Shown: positions 7,397 to 15,915 of the stretch, piece after piece
Layout of the letters: each line of letters starts with the position of its first letter
How positions within the stretch are numbered: position 1 is the first letter of the stretch
Assembly: GCA_910575105.1 (NCBI GenBank)
Contig: CAJTDK010000002.1
Coordinates: 147,988-211,987 of the forward strand
DNA: 64,000 nt
DNA from: Lachnospiraceae bacterium
Lineage (GTDB): Bacteria; Bacillota; Clostridia; Lachnospirales; Lachnospiraceae
Direction of reading: 5' to 3'
Program-made: the position numbers and the translations under genes
Notes under the pieces: model-generated
The model's input: only the letters and a program-made list of their open reading frames with translations
Told to the model about the DNA's origin: nothing
The model's database searches: none

Positions 7397-8662
7397 ATGA
7401 TAGAATTAGGAAAAGAGACAGAGCGGGTACTCTTGGTGGGAGTGAGCGTCTCAGCGCAGGATATGACAGAAAGCTTACTGAACGAGCTTGGCGAGCTTGC
7501 GAAGACTGCGGGGGCAGAAGCCGCGGGCAGGATCATCCAGAACCGGGAGCAGATACACCCGGCGACTTATGTGGGAAAAGGAAAGATCGAGGAAATCAAG
7601 GACATGCTGTGGGAGACAGAAAGTTCAGGCATTATCTGTGATGATGAGCTTTCGCCTGTGCAGATGAAGAATCTCCAGGATATTCTCGGGGCGAAGGTGA
7701 TGGACCGTACGCTTCTGATTTTAGATATCTTTGCGGCGAGAGCGACTACCAGCGAGGGAAAGATCCAGGTGGAGCTTGCGCAGCTTAAGTATCGCCAGAC
7801 AAGGCTGACTGGGTTTGGCACAGCGCTTTCCAGGCTCGGCGGCGGCATCGGTACGAGAGGACCAGGGGAGAAGAAGCTTGAGGCGGACAGAAGGCTGATC
7901 AAGAACCGGATCGCGCAGTTGAACCGGGAGTTAAAGGAAGTAAAGCGCCACCGGGAGGTCACCAGAGGACAGAGAAGGAAAAGCCGTATTCCGGTTGCAG
8001 CTATCGTCGGATATACCAATGCGGGGAAATCCACTTTGCTTAATAAGCTGACGGGAGCGAATATTCTGGCGGAGGATAAGTTGTTCGCGACTCTCGACCC
8101 GACGACGAGGGGAATAAAGCTCTCCGGCGGGCAGGAGGTGCTTCTGACTGATACGGTAGGATTTATCCAGAAGCTTCCCCACCACCTGATAGAAGCCTTT
8201 AAGAGTACGCTTGAGGAAGCCAAGTACGCAGATATCATTCTTCACGTGGTAGATTCTTCCAATCCGCAGATGGATGAGCAGATGCATACCGTATATGAAA
8301 CATTGAGGAAGCTTGAGGTGGGGGATAAGCCGGTGATCACGGTGTTCAATAAGCAGGATAAGGCAGAGCCCGGCCAGACCATCCGGGACTTTCAGGCAGA
8401 TTATACGGTAAACGTGTCGGCAAGGACAAAAGAAGGGCTCGGCGAGCTTTTGCAAACGATAGAAGCTGCCCTGCGGGAGAAGAAGGTAGCGGTAGAAGGT
8501 CTTTACGGTTACAAGGATACAGCGAAAATACAGCTCATCCGCAGATACGGAGAGCTTATGGAGGAAGAATACAGAGAGGACGGCATCTTTGTGAGAGGTT
8601 ATGTCCCGGCAGACATCTGGGACAGGGTTTCCCTGGGGGATTCGCCGAACAGACGCCGGTAG
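7397..8662 (+). CDS. hflX: ribosome-associated GTPase HflX
   Basis: A 421-residue GTPase. The N-terminal half has the HflX glycine-rich signature (SRLGGGIGTRGPGEKKLE) and a following coiled-coil. The G domain has GYTNAGKST (G1), LDPTTR (G2), DTVGFI (G3) and NKQD (G4). HflX binds 50S subunits and splits stalled ribosomes under stress. Length fits the family. The last 64 bases overlap the tail of the convergent AraC gene; there is no terminator between them. Confidence 0.95.
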   Translation: MIELGKETERVLLVGVSVSAQDMTESLLNELGELAKTAGAEAAGRIIQNREQIHPATYVGKGKIEEIKDMLWETESSGIICDDELSPVQMKNLQDILGAKVMDRTLLILDIFAARATTSEGKIQVELAQLKYRQTRLTGFGTALSRLGGGIGTRGPGEKKLEADRRLIKNRIAQLNRELKEVKRHREVTRGQRRKSRIPVAAIVGYTNAGKSTLLNKLTGANILAEDKLFATLDPTTRGIKLSGGQEVLLTDTVGFIQKLPHHLIEAFKSTLEEAKYADIILHVVDSSNPQMDEQMHTVYETLRKLEVGDKPVITVFNKQDKAEPGQTIRDFQADYTVNVSARTKEGLGELLQTIEAALREKKVAVEGLYGYKDTAKIQLIRRYGELMEEEYREDGIFVRGYVPADIWDRVSLGDSPNRRR

Positions 8663-9456
8663 GCTCTTAAGAAGGTAGAATAGTCTTTATAGCCGCAGTC
8701 GAAGCAGGCCTGGGTGCCCGGCACCCCGGATAAGATCAGTTCTTTAGCAAGCAGGAGCCGTTTGCGGGAGATATAGTTCCCGAGAGTATAACCGGTTTCC
8801 TGCTTGAATTGTCTCATCAGGTAATATTTGCTGACGAAAAATGCATGAGCAATACAATCAACGTTTAGCTCCTCCGTTAGATTGTCGTTGATATATTGAA
8901 GGATGCCCGCGGCCTTGGAGCGCTGCTCTGTATCGATGAATTCCAGCCGGTTTTTCAGGGCGGCCCGGTTAAGGTGCACCATGAATTCCAGAAACAGGAC
9001 CTGCCGGTACAGCTCTGCGGCATATCCGTTGTCAGAAAAGGACCTTTCCAGCCGTACAATAGCGTTGAACAGAGAGCTTTTTTCCAGTGAGGGGATGCGA
9101 AGGACGTTGGAATGCTCCGCCTGTGCCTTCTGAAAGCAGAAGCTCAGGTCGTAATCACCGGTCTTGTATGCATTCATAAAATTCGGGGAAATGTATACGA
9201 TGATCCGCTCATACACCTGGGCGTTGTCAACGGTCAGCCGGTGCATGTCGCTGTGTTTGACCAGGACGATATCGTAAGGCCGCAGTTCGTAGGTTCTCCC
9301 CTCCACCATATAAGAGACTTTTCCCTTGATGAAGATCGTGATCTTGTCAAAATCATGGTAATGGGTTTTTATCTCGCGGGTTTCTTTATCTGTCAGGTGG
9401 AACAGGCGGAATTCACTGTTAAGATAGCCTTTTTTTTCGCAGGTTTCGGTAATCAT
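8599..9456 (-). CDS. AraC-family transcriptional regulator
   Basis: A 285-residue regulator: a cupin-like sensor domain (HLTDKETREIKTHYHDFD, YELRPYDIVLVKH) followed by two C-terminal helix-turn-helix motifs (VSKYYLMRQFKQETGYT and GYKDYSTFLRAYRRLFG). The start is placed at 9456, where AAAGGAG lies 8-9 bases upstream and a promoter (9496-9524) gives a short leader; an open extension to 9594 would cover that promoter. The ligand is unknown. It is divergent from the dapF-like gene and overlaps hflX at its 3' end. Confidence 0.85.
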   Translation of the reverse strand: MITETCEKKGYLNSEFRLFHLTDKETREIKTHYHDFDKITIFIKGKVSYMVEGRTYELRPYDIVLVKHSDMHRLTVDNAQVYERIIVYISPNFMNAYKTGDYDLSFCFQKAQAEHSNVLRIPSLEKSSLFNAIVRLERSFSDNGYAAELYRQVLFLEFMVHLNRAALKNRLEFIDTEQRSKAAGILQYINDNLTEELNVDCIAHAFFVSKYYLMRQFKQETGYTLGNYISRKRLLLAKELILSGVPGTQACFDCGYKDYSTFLRAYRRLFGESPRETLSQMSAGT

Positions 9457-9495
9457 GCCGTAAGCTCCTTTTGCGGTTGGTCTGGTTATATCATA

Positions 9496-9524
9496 ATGAT
9501 AGCCCAATAGAGCATTATTTGCAA
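9496..9524 (-). promoter_or_regulatory. promoter for the AraC gene
   Basis: Read on the minus strand: TTGCAA (9524-9519), 17 bases, then TATCAT (9501-9496). Transcription would start about 30 bases before the ATG at 9456. Confidence 0.55.
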
Positions 9525-9666
9525 TAAATTCCGCACGAATTGCCTTGAACAGGGAAATAATGCCTGTTATCATAAGATTATATTGAATCGGCATAATTTA
9601 GTATAAATGAAATCATGGGCTTTAATTTATACTGAGATTAGAAAATCACTGAATGGAGGGTATGTT

Positions 9667-10524
9667 ATGAAGGTTACGTTGGAGAGATATCATGGCTTGG
9701 GAAATGATTATGTAGTGTTCGACCCGAATAAAAATGAGCTTTCGCTCACAGAGGAGAATGTGAAGATGATCTGTGACCGCAATGCGGGGCTTGGATCAGA
9801 CGGTGTGCTGGAGGGGCCGGTCCTTAAGGAGAGCGGGATGTATGTGAAGGTCTGGAATCCGGATGGCAGCATATCCGAGACCAGCGGGAATGGCGTGCGG
9901 ATCTTTGCCAAATATCTGAAGGATGCAGGGTATGTGCAGAAGAAGAATTTTAAGCTGTATACGGAAAACGGGGCGGCAGAGGTGACCTTTTTAAATGAGG
10001 ACGGCAGCAGGCTTCGAGTGTCTATGGGCAGGCTCTCCTTCTGGAGCGACGATATACCGGTGACAGGGGAGAGAAGAGAAGTGATCAATGAGGACATGGT
10101 ATTCGGCCGGACTCTTTATCCGGTTACCTGTGTGACCATCGGCAATCCTCACTGCGTGATTCCTATGCGCGAGATCTCAAAGCCTCTTGTGTGCAAGATC
10201 GGCGATTACGCGGAGATGGCGAGGTATTTCCCGAACCGGGTGAACACGCAGATCATGAAAGTGATGGATAAGGAGAATATCGCTATCGAGATCTTCGAGA
10301 GAGGCGCAGGCTATACGTTGGCTTCCGGCACGGGAGCCTGCGCGGCGGCAGGAGTTGCCTATAAGCTTGGCATGACAAACAGCAAGGTTATCGTGCATAT
10401 GCCCGGCGGCGAGCTTCAGGTGGAGATCGAAGACGATTGGACGGTGTATATGACCGGGGATGTGTTCTATGTGGCAAAGATAACCCTCAGTAATGAATTT
10501 GCAGAGAAGCTTAGGAGATCATAG
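9667..10524 (+). CDS. dapF: diaminopimelate epimerase-family protein with Ser in place of both catalytic Cys
   Basis: A 285-residue protein of the DapF fold: GLGNDYVVFD near the N-terminus, NPDGS, GNPHCV, ERGAGYT and GTGACAAAG. DapF interconverts LL- and meso-diaminopimelate with two cysteines in CGNG and CGTG loops. Here both loops have serine (S73 in TSGNGVRIF, S220 in LASGTGACA). Either this is a DapF subfamily with altered chemistry, or a related isomerase. The start is at ATG 9667, after TGGAGGG. It is followed by a good terminator, so it is monocistronic. Confidence 0.75.
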   Translation: MKVTLERYHGLGNDYVVFDPNKNELSLTEENVKMICDRNAGLGSDGVLEGPVLKESGMYVKVWNPDGSISETSGNGVRIFAKYLKDAGYVQKKNFKLYTENGAAEVTFLNEDGSRLRVSMGRLSFWSDDIPVTGERREVINEDMVFGRTLYPVTCVTIGNPHCVIPMREISKPLVCKIGDYAEMARYFPNRVNTQIMKVMDKENIAIEIFERGAGYTLASGTGACAAAGVAYKLGMTNSKVIVHMPGGELQVEIEDDWTVYMTGDVFYVAKITLSNEFAEKLRRS

Positions 10525-10530
10525 GAAATA

Positions 10531-10590
10531 GTGATACTTTTTACGGGTCAGGAATGCACATTTCGTGAGAACATGATACAGGAGAAACCC
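10531..10590. repeat. dispersed palindromic intergenic repeat, copy 3 (degenerate)
   Basis: Contains ACGGGTCAGGAATGCACATTTCGTGAGAACATGATACAGGAG with internal deletion of the usual second stem arm. Lies directly after the dapF-like gene. Confidence 0.6.
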
Positions 10591-10631
10591 ATGACCCAAA
10601 TATGGTGAGTTTCTGCAGCTGGATTCTGAGG

Positions 10632-10683
10632 ATGAAGAAGGCCTTAACGAAGATAAAAATCTTCAGTAAGGTCTTCTTTTTGT
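10632..10683 (+). terminator. rho-independent terminator after the dapF-like gene
   Basis: The stem GAAGAAGGCCTTAAC pairs with GTAAGGTCTTCTTTTT, with an inner GAAGAT/ATCTTC extension and a T-run. Confidence 0.8.
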
Positions 10684-10711
10684 TGAAAGATACGGCGTTT
10701 ATGCCTATAAT
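10683..10711 (+). promoter_or_regulatory. promoter for the C39-like gene
   Basis: TTGAAA (10683-10688), 17 bases, then a consensus TATAAT (10706-10711). Confidence 0.7.
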
Positions 10712-10749
10712 ATAATGAAACTGCGGGCAAAATGCATGAGAGGGAGAAA

Positions 10750-11376
10750 ATGGAGGTAGTTCATTTGGAGATAAAAAAAGAACTGGAATATTTTGAGATT
10801 GACGGTGCATTCGGCGGGAATCAGGACTGGTTTACCAACGTAGTCATGCACATCGGCGGGTGCGCGGCGGCCACAGCCTGTGACTGCTGTATTTATTTTG
10901 CAAAGCATATGGGGATGAAGGAGCTTTATCCATATGACATCGGCCATCTGAACAAGGAGGATTACAAGCGCTTCAGCCAGATCATGAAGCCCTACATCAG
11001 CCCAAGGGTCAGCGGGGTGAAAAAGCTTGCGTGGTTCATCAGCGGCTTTGAGAAATATATCGAAGACGCCGGGCTGGCGGGGCGGCTTAGCATGGAGGAA
11101 TTTCCTGGCCAGCGGACGGCGAAGGAGGCCGAAGACTTTATTAGAAGCCAGATAAAGCGGGGCATACCCGTACCGGTATTGCTTCTGCAGCACAGGGACA
11201 AAGAGAAGTTTAGGGATTATATCTGGCATTGGTTTCTGATCGCAGGGTACGGTCAGGCGGGCGGTGATTTTCAGGTGAAGACGGCAACCTACGGCGAAGC
11301 GGTGTGGTTTTCGCTGAAGGAGATGTGGGAGACAGGCTTTGCGGAAAAAGGCGGGCTGATCAGGCTTGTGGTGTAA
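10750..11376 (+). CDS. hypothetical protein with papain/C39-like Gln-Cys-His pattern
   Basis: A 208-residue protein not recognised as a named family. The N-terminal region GGNQDWF then HIGGCAAATACDCC gives a Gln (about residue 25) and a Cys (about 38) placed like the oxyanion Gln and nucleophile of papain-like enzymes. The C-terminal region IWHWFLIAGYG resembles the His strand of C39-type peptidases. No signal peptide or membrane segment, so it is probably cytosolic. The start is put at 10750, after GAGAGGG; an upstream ATG at 10732 is possible. It has its own promoter and is monocistronic. Confidence 0.5.
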   Translation: MEVVHLEIKKELEYFEIDGAFGGNQDWFTNVVMHIGGCAAATACDCCIYFAKHMGMKELYPYDIGHLNKEDYKRFSQIMKPYISPRVSGVKKLAWFISGFEKYIEDAGLAGRLSMEEFPGQRTAKEAEDFIRSQIKRGIPVPVLLLQHRDKEKFRDYIWHWFLIAGYGQAGGDFQVKTATYGEAVWFSLKEMWETGFAEKGGLIRLVV

Positions 11377-11381
11377 TGGTC

Positions 11382-11475
11382 TGGTGCAGGAGTGAGAGGC
11401 GGCTTTTGCGCAGCAAACTTAGGAATACTGCCACGAATTGCTGCGATGAGCAGCCCCTGGGCCGTGAATAGTAAC
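11382..11475. repeat. dispersed palindromic intergenic repeat, copy 4 (3' half)
   Basis: Matches the second half of the full copy at 56565-56652: GCAGGAGTGAG, the TTTTGCGCAGCAAA hairpin, a pairing CCCCTGGG arm and the GTGAATAGTAAC end. The first hairpin is missing. Confidence 0.75.
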
Positions 11476-11511
11476 CAGTTTCGTGCATATCTGAAAAAAG
11501 CGCGATTTTGC

Positions 11512-11540
11512 TTTACGAATTGCTGATTATGGGCTAAAAT
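11512..11540 (+). promoter_or_regulatory. promoter for the cyclophilin gene
   Basis: TTTACG (11512-11517), 17 bases, then TAAAAT (11535-11540), about 50 bases before the start codon. Confidence 0.55.
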
Positions 11541-11590
11541 AGTAAACGGTTTATTAATGGAGCATGATTTTATCGAGATAAAGGAGAGAG

Positions 11591-12115
11591 ATGAATATGG
11601 AAAATCCAATTGTTACGTTTGAGATGGAAAACGGAGAGGTGATGAAGGCGGAGCTGTATCCGGAGATTGCGCCGAATACGGTGAATAATTTTATTTCCCT
11701 GATTCAGAAGGGATATTATGACGGGCTGATCTTCCACCGTGTGATCAGCGGGTTTATGATCCAGGGCGGATGTCCGGACGGAACGGGTATGGGAGGCCCG
11801 GGATACAAGATTAAAGGTGAGTTTAAGCAGAATGGATTTACGAATAATCTGAAGCATACAGCGGGAGTCCTTTCCATGGCGAGAGCGATGGACCCGGATT
11901 CCGCAGGCTCCCAGTTTTTTATTATGCATAAGACCTCCCCGCATCTTGACAGTGCGTATGCTGCATTTGGGCAGATTACGGAAGGCATGGATGTGGTAAA
12001 TAAGATTGCGGAGACAGATACGGATTATAATGACCGGCCTCTTGAGGACAAGCGGATGAAGAAGGTCAGCGTAGATACGAAGGGAACCGAGTACGAGGAG
12101 CCCCAGAAGGCTTAA
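11591..12115 (+). CDS. cyclophilin-type peptidyl-prolyl cis-trans isomerase
   Basis: A 174-residue single-domain cyclophilin without signal peptide, so cytosolic. It has the family core: FHRVISGFMIQGG, GTGMGGPGYKIKGEF, LSMARAMDPDSAGSQFFIM and AYAAFGQI. The active-site Arg (FHR), Phe and Gln (GFMIQ) are present. It speeds proline isomerisation during folding. AAGGAGAG precedes the ATG. It lies 83 bases before the ECF transporter operon. Confidence 0.93.
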   Translation: MNMENPIVTFEMENGEVMKAELYPEIAPNTVNNFISLIQKGYYDGLIFHRVISGFMIQGGCPDGTGMGGPGYKIKGEFKQNGFTNNLKHTAGVLSMARAMDPDSAGSQFFIMHKTSPHLDSAYAAFGQITEGMDVVNKIAETDTDYNDRPLEDKRMKKVSVDTKGTEYEEPQKA

Positions 12116-12198
12116 GAATGCTGCGGTTCACTTCTTGGCCGGCAGGAGGAGCTGCAGCCGGAGCGTGAAGATCAGATAAACGGAGGCATGATCCAGGG

Positions 12199-13086
12199 AT
12201 GAGTATGATTCAGGCGGAAAAACTGGTATTTGAATATGAGAAACGGGATGAGGACGGCAATGTTGTCGGAACCTCCCGGGCAATCGACGGCGTGGATATC
12301 GATGCAAGGGAAGGGCAGTTTGTCGCAGTCTTAGGGCATAACGGCTCGGGGAAGTCTACATTTGCCAAGCATCTTAATGCCATACTGGTTCCCACAGACG
12401 GGACAGTGTGGGTGGACGGGCGCAATACGAAGGAGCCGGAGGAGCTTTGGCATGTCCGGCAGGCGGCGGGGATGGTATTCCAGAATCCGGACAACCAGAT
12501 CATCGGAACGGTTGTGGAGGAGGACGTAGGATTCGGCCCGGAAAACTTAGGCGTGCCGACGGACGAGATCTGGCAGCGGGTTGAGGAGAGCTTAAAAGCG
12601 GTAGGGATGATCTCTTACCGGCATCATTCTCCCAACAAACTGTCGGGCGGGCAGAAACAGCGTGTAGCCATCGCCGGAGTGGTGGCCATGGAGCCGAAGT
12701 GTATCGTGCTTGATGAGCCTACCGCCATGCTTGACCCGGTGGGCAGGAAAGAGGTCCTAAAGACGGTTCAGCGTCTGAGAGAGGAAAAGAAGGTTACAGT
12801 TATCCTGATCACCCACTATATGGAAGAGGTGGTGGATGCAGACAAAATCTATGTGATGGATCACGGGAAGGTCGCGATGGAAGGGACGCCTAAGGAGATC
12901 TTCAGCCAGGTAGAAAAGCTGAAGGAATACCGTCTGGATGTTCCTCAGGTGACGATCCTGGCAGACGAGCTTAAAAGACGGGGGCTTGATATCCCGGCCG
13001 GGATACTGCAAAAGGAGGAACTGGCAGACTGCATCAGCAGCATGATCCTGCAGGATAACTCACAAAGAACAGAAATGGATGGATAG
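12199..13086 (+). CDS. ecfA1: ECF transporter ATPase subunit EcfA1
   Basis: A 295-residue ATP-binding subunit of an energy-coupling factor (vitamin/micronutrient) transporter. It has Walker A GHNGSGKST, FQNPDNQ in the Q loop (typical of EcfA), signature LSGGQKQR, Walker B CIVLDEPTAMLDP and the switch His in ITHYMEE. With EcfA2 and EcfT it forms the shared energising module that works with separate substrate-binding S components. The start could be 12199 or 12205; GGAGG lies upstream at 12182-12186. Confidence 0.93.
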   Translation: MSMIQAEKLVFEYEKRDEDGNVVGTSRAIDGVDIDAREGQFVAVLGHNGSGKSTFAKHLNAILVPTDGTVWVDGRNTKEPEELWHVRQAAGMVFQNPDNQIIGTVVEEDVGFGPENLGVPTDEIWQRVEESLKAVGMISYRHHSPNKLSGGQKQRVAIAGVVAMEPKCIVLDEPTAMLDPVGRKEVLKTVQRLREEKKVTVILITHYMEEVVDADKIYVMDHGKVAMEGTPKEIFSQVEKLKEYRLDVPQVTILADELKRRGLDIPAGILQKEELADCISSMILQDNSQRTEMDG

Positions 13087-13089
13087 ATT

Positions 13090-14034
13090 ATGTCAATCAG
13101 ACTGGAACATTTGAACTATATATACAGCCCGAAGACGGCCTACGAAAAGCACGCGCTTAAGGATATCTGCCTTGAGATTCCTGACGGGGAGTTCGTGGGG
13201 ATCATCGGGCATACCGGCTCGGGAAAGTCCACGCTCATCCAGCATTTTAACGGACTGATCAAGGCGACGGACGGAAAGCTTTTCTATAATGAGGAAAATA
13301 TATACGAGCCGGGCTACAATATGAAAAATCTCCGCAATGAGGTGGGGCTGGTATTCCAGTACCCGGAGCACCAGTTATTTGAGATCGACGTGATGACAGA
13401 CGTATGCTTTGGTCCGAAAAACCAGGGGCTTTCCACGGAGGAGTGCAAGGAGCGCGCCCTTATAGCGCTTGAGCTTGTGGGGCTTAAGGAAAAATATTAC
13501 CACTCATCGCCTTTTGAGCTGTCCGGCGGGCAGAAAAGGCGGGCGGCTATCGCGGGAGTCCTTGCCATGCGCCCGAAGGTGCTTGTCTTAGATGAGCCGA
13601 CAGCGGGGCTTGACCCGAAGGGGCGGGATGATATCCTGGATCAGGTAGCGTATCTCCACAAGCAGACGGGCATGACGGTGATCTTAGTGTCCCACAGCAT
13701 GGAGGATATCGCCCGGTATGCGGACAGGATCATCGTGATGAACCACGGTGAGGTCATGTACAATGACGCCCCCAGGGCGGTGTTTGCCCATTACAGAGAG
13801 CTTGAGCAGGCGGGTCTTGCGGCGCCGCAGGTGACTTATATCATGCATGACTTAAAGGAGCGGGGACTTCCGGTGGATATCAGTGTGACCACGGTATCCG
13901 AGGCGGCGGACGAGATTATGAAAGCGCTGGGCGGTAAGGATCTGGGAAATACAGCGGCAGAGAACAGGGCGCTACGGAACAGGACGCCAGAGGCCGGGGC
14001 ATTGAGTAACAAGACATTGGAGAAGATAAGATGA
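13090..14034 (+). CDS. ecfA2: ECF transporter ATPase subunit EcfA2
   Basis: A 314-residue partner ATPase: Walker A GHTGSGKST, FQYPEHQLFE in the Q loop (the classic EcfA2 form), LSGGQKRR, VLDEPTAGLDP and VSHSMED. It starts 3 bases after ecfA1 and overlaps ecfT by 4 bases, so the three are translationally linked. The last 30 residues are a low-complexity tail rich in Ala, Arg and Asn beyond the usual family end. Confidence 0.93.
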   Translation: MSIRLEHLNYIYSPKTAYEKHALKDICLEIPDGEFVGIIGHTGSGKSTLIQHFNGLIKATDGKLFYNEENIYEPGYNMKNLRNEVGLVFQYPEHQLFEIDVMTDVCFGPKNQGLSTEECKERALIALELVGLKEKYYHSSPFELSGGQKRRAAIAGVLAMRPKVLVLDEPTAGLDPKGRDDILDQVAYLHKQTGMTVILVSHSMEDIARYADRIIVMNHGEVMYNDAPRAVFAHYRELEQAGLAAPQVTYIMHDLKERGLPVDISVTTVSEAADEIMKALGGKDLGNTAAENRALRNRTPEAGALSNKTLEKIR

Positions 14035-14855
14035 TTCGAGATATTACGATAGGACAATATTATCCGGCAAAAAGTGTGCTGCACCGCCTGGATCCCAGAG
14101 TGAAGCTTGTCTCTACGCTGCTCTATCTGGTTTCGCTGTTTCTTTTTAGAAGCATAGCGGGGTATCTGACAGCCACATTATTTCTCATCGGCATCATACG
14201 TGTGTCCAAAGTGCCTGTGGGCTATATTGTAAAAGGATTAAAGCCGGTTGTCATGCTGCTGATGATCACGGTGGTGTTTAATCTGTTCCTGAAGAAAGAG
14301 GGGGAAGTGCTGGTTCAGGTGTGGCGGCTTTCGGTTACGACGGTGGGGCTTCGCAATGCCGTATATATGGCGGTGCGGCTTATCTACCTGATCATCGGCT
14401 CGTCGCTGATGACATTTACCACCACGCCCAACGAGCTGACGGATGGCATAGAGGCGCTTCTTTCCCCGCTGAATAAGATACGTGTGCCCGTTCATGAGGT
14501 GGCGATGATGATGTCTATCGCGCTGCGGTTCATCCCGATACTTCTGGAGGAGACGGACAAAATCATGAAAGCCCAGCAGGCAAGGGGCGCGGACTTTGAG
14601 AGCGGCAATATCATGCAGAGGGCAAAGGCGATGATCCCGATCCTTGTCCCGCTGTTCGTGTCTGCTTTCCGCCGGGCCAATGACCTTGCCATGGCCATGG
14701 AGGCGCGGTGTTACCGTGGCGGCGAGGGCAGGACGAAGATGAAGCCTCTCCGGTATAAGGGGAGAGACCTGACGGCATATGGGATCATGTCTGCATATGT
14801 GATCGCGGTAGTTGCCATCGGCAGATATGTGCCTTTAAAGGTGTGGATCTTCTAG
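14031..14855 (+). CDS. ecfT: ECF transporter transmembrane subunit EcfT
   Basis: A 274-residue membrane protein with about five to six transmembrane segments and the two Ala-Arg-Gly-type coupling motifs that contact the ATPases (AQQARGADF and AMEARCYRGG). It couples ATP hydrolysis to tumbling of the S component. ATG overlaps the stop of ecfA2 (ATGA). Confidence 0.94.
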   Translation: MIRDITIGQYYPAKSVLHRLDPRVKLVSTLLYLVSLFLFRSIAGYLTATLFLIGIIRVSKVPVGYIVKGLKPVVMLLMITVVFNLFLKKEGEVLVQVWRLSVTTVGLRNAVYMAVRLIYLIIGSSLMTFTTTPNELTDGIEALLSPLNKIRVPVHEVAMMMSIALRFIPILLEETDKIMKAQQARGADFESGNIMQRAKAMIPILVPLFVSAFRRANDLAMAMEARCYRGGEGRTKMKPLRYKGRDLTAYGIMSAYVIAVVAIGRYVPLKVWIF

Positions 14856-14868
14856 GAGGAATTATTAC

Positions 14869-15612
14869 GTGAGAAGAGTAAGGCTTTTTGTTGCCTATGA
14901 CGGCACGGACTACTGCGGCTGGCAGATCCAGCCCAACGGGATTACGGTTGAGGAAGTGCTGAACCGGGAATTAAGCCGCCTGACCGGGGAGGATATCCAT
15001 ATTATCGGCGCGAGCCGTACGGATTCCGGTGTGCATGCCCTGATGAATGTGGCGGTGTTTGACACGGATTCGTCTATTCCGCCGGAGCGTATGGCCTATG
15101 CATTGAACCAGCGCCTGCCGGAAGATATCATCATTACGAAATCTGATGAGGTAGCGGACGGCTGGCATCCCAGATATCAGGATAAGGTGAGGAAGACTTA
15201 TGAGTACCATATCTATAATGCGCCTGTGCCCAATCCCCTGAGAAGAAGATACAGCGCATTTGTTTCCTTTCCCATGGATGTCGGAAAGATGCGTAAGGGC
15301 GCAAAGTATCTTGTGGGAGAGCATGATTTCGTGAGCTTCTGCAATGTGCGGACGAATGTCTCAGACACGGTGCGGACGGTGGAGAGTATTACCGTCACGC
15401 AGTGCGGTGCGGATATTGTCATCCGGATCACGGGAAACGGCTTCCTCTATAATATGGTCCGGATCATCGCCGGGACATTGATCCGGGTGGGACGGGGATT
15501 TTACGCGCCGGAGAAGGTGAAGGAGATCCTTAAGGAGAGAAAGCGGACGGCAGCGGGAGTAACAGCTCCGGCCAATGGGCTGGTGCTGGTAGAAATCGAT
15601 TATGGAAGGTAG
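14869..15612 (+). CDS. truA: tRNA pseudouridine(38-40) synthase TruA
   Basis: A 247-residue enzyme that converts U38-U40 of tRNA anticodon arms to pseudouridine. The catalytic Asp is in GASRTDSGVHA. The start is GTG, with AGGAGGA 8 bases upstream. The ecfA1-ecfA2-ecfT-truA order is a common Firmicutes arrangement; here the usual flanking ribosomal protein genes are not next to it. Confidence 0.94.
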   Translation: MRRVRLFVAYDGTDYCGWQIQPNGITVEEVLNRELSRLTGEDIHIIGASRTDSGVHALMNVAVFDTDSSIPPERMAYALNQRLPEDIIITKSDEVADGWHPRYQDKVRKTYEYHIYNAPVPNPLRRRYSAFVSFPMDVGKMRKGAKYLVGEHDFVSFCNVRTNVSDTVRTVESITVTQCGADIVIRITGNGFLYNMVRIIAGTLIRVGRGFYAPEKVKEILKERKRTAAGVTAPANGLVLVEIDYGR

Positions 15613-15685
15613 TACAGTAGAGTCCCATCAGGGAAAAGAAAGCCGGAGCTGATAGATCCGGGCGGAAGATAGCGGAGTTATTGGA

Positions 15686-15729
15686 AGCAGTGGTATAAGC
15701 CTTATTAGGCTGTACTGCTGCTCTTTTTG
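15686..15729 (+). terminator. rho-independent terminator after truA
   Basis: GCAGTGG...TAAGCC / GGCT...ACTGCTGC stem followed by CTCTTTTTG. Confidence 0.75.
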
Positions 15730-15861
15730 TGCTGTTTTTTGTTTTTATAGTGTTTGCTGTAATTTTAACAAGACTGACAAATGAATAACAATATCCGAAA
15801 ATGTCATTCGGTGAATAAAAAACTGCAAAAAACTGAAATTTTCTCTTCACAAATACGATTT

Positions 15862-15891
15862 TTGTGATAATATGATTATAGTACATATACT
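15862..15891 (+). promoter_or_regulatory. possible promoter for hppA
   Basis: TTGTGA (15862-15867) and TATACT (15886-15891) with an 18-base spacer. The resulting leader would be short. Confidence 0.4.
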
Positions 15892-15915
15892 ATAAGTGAA
15901 TGGGAGGTTTTGCAT

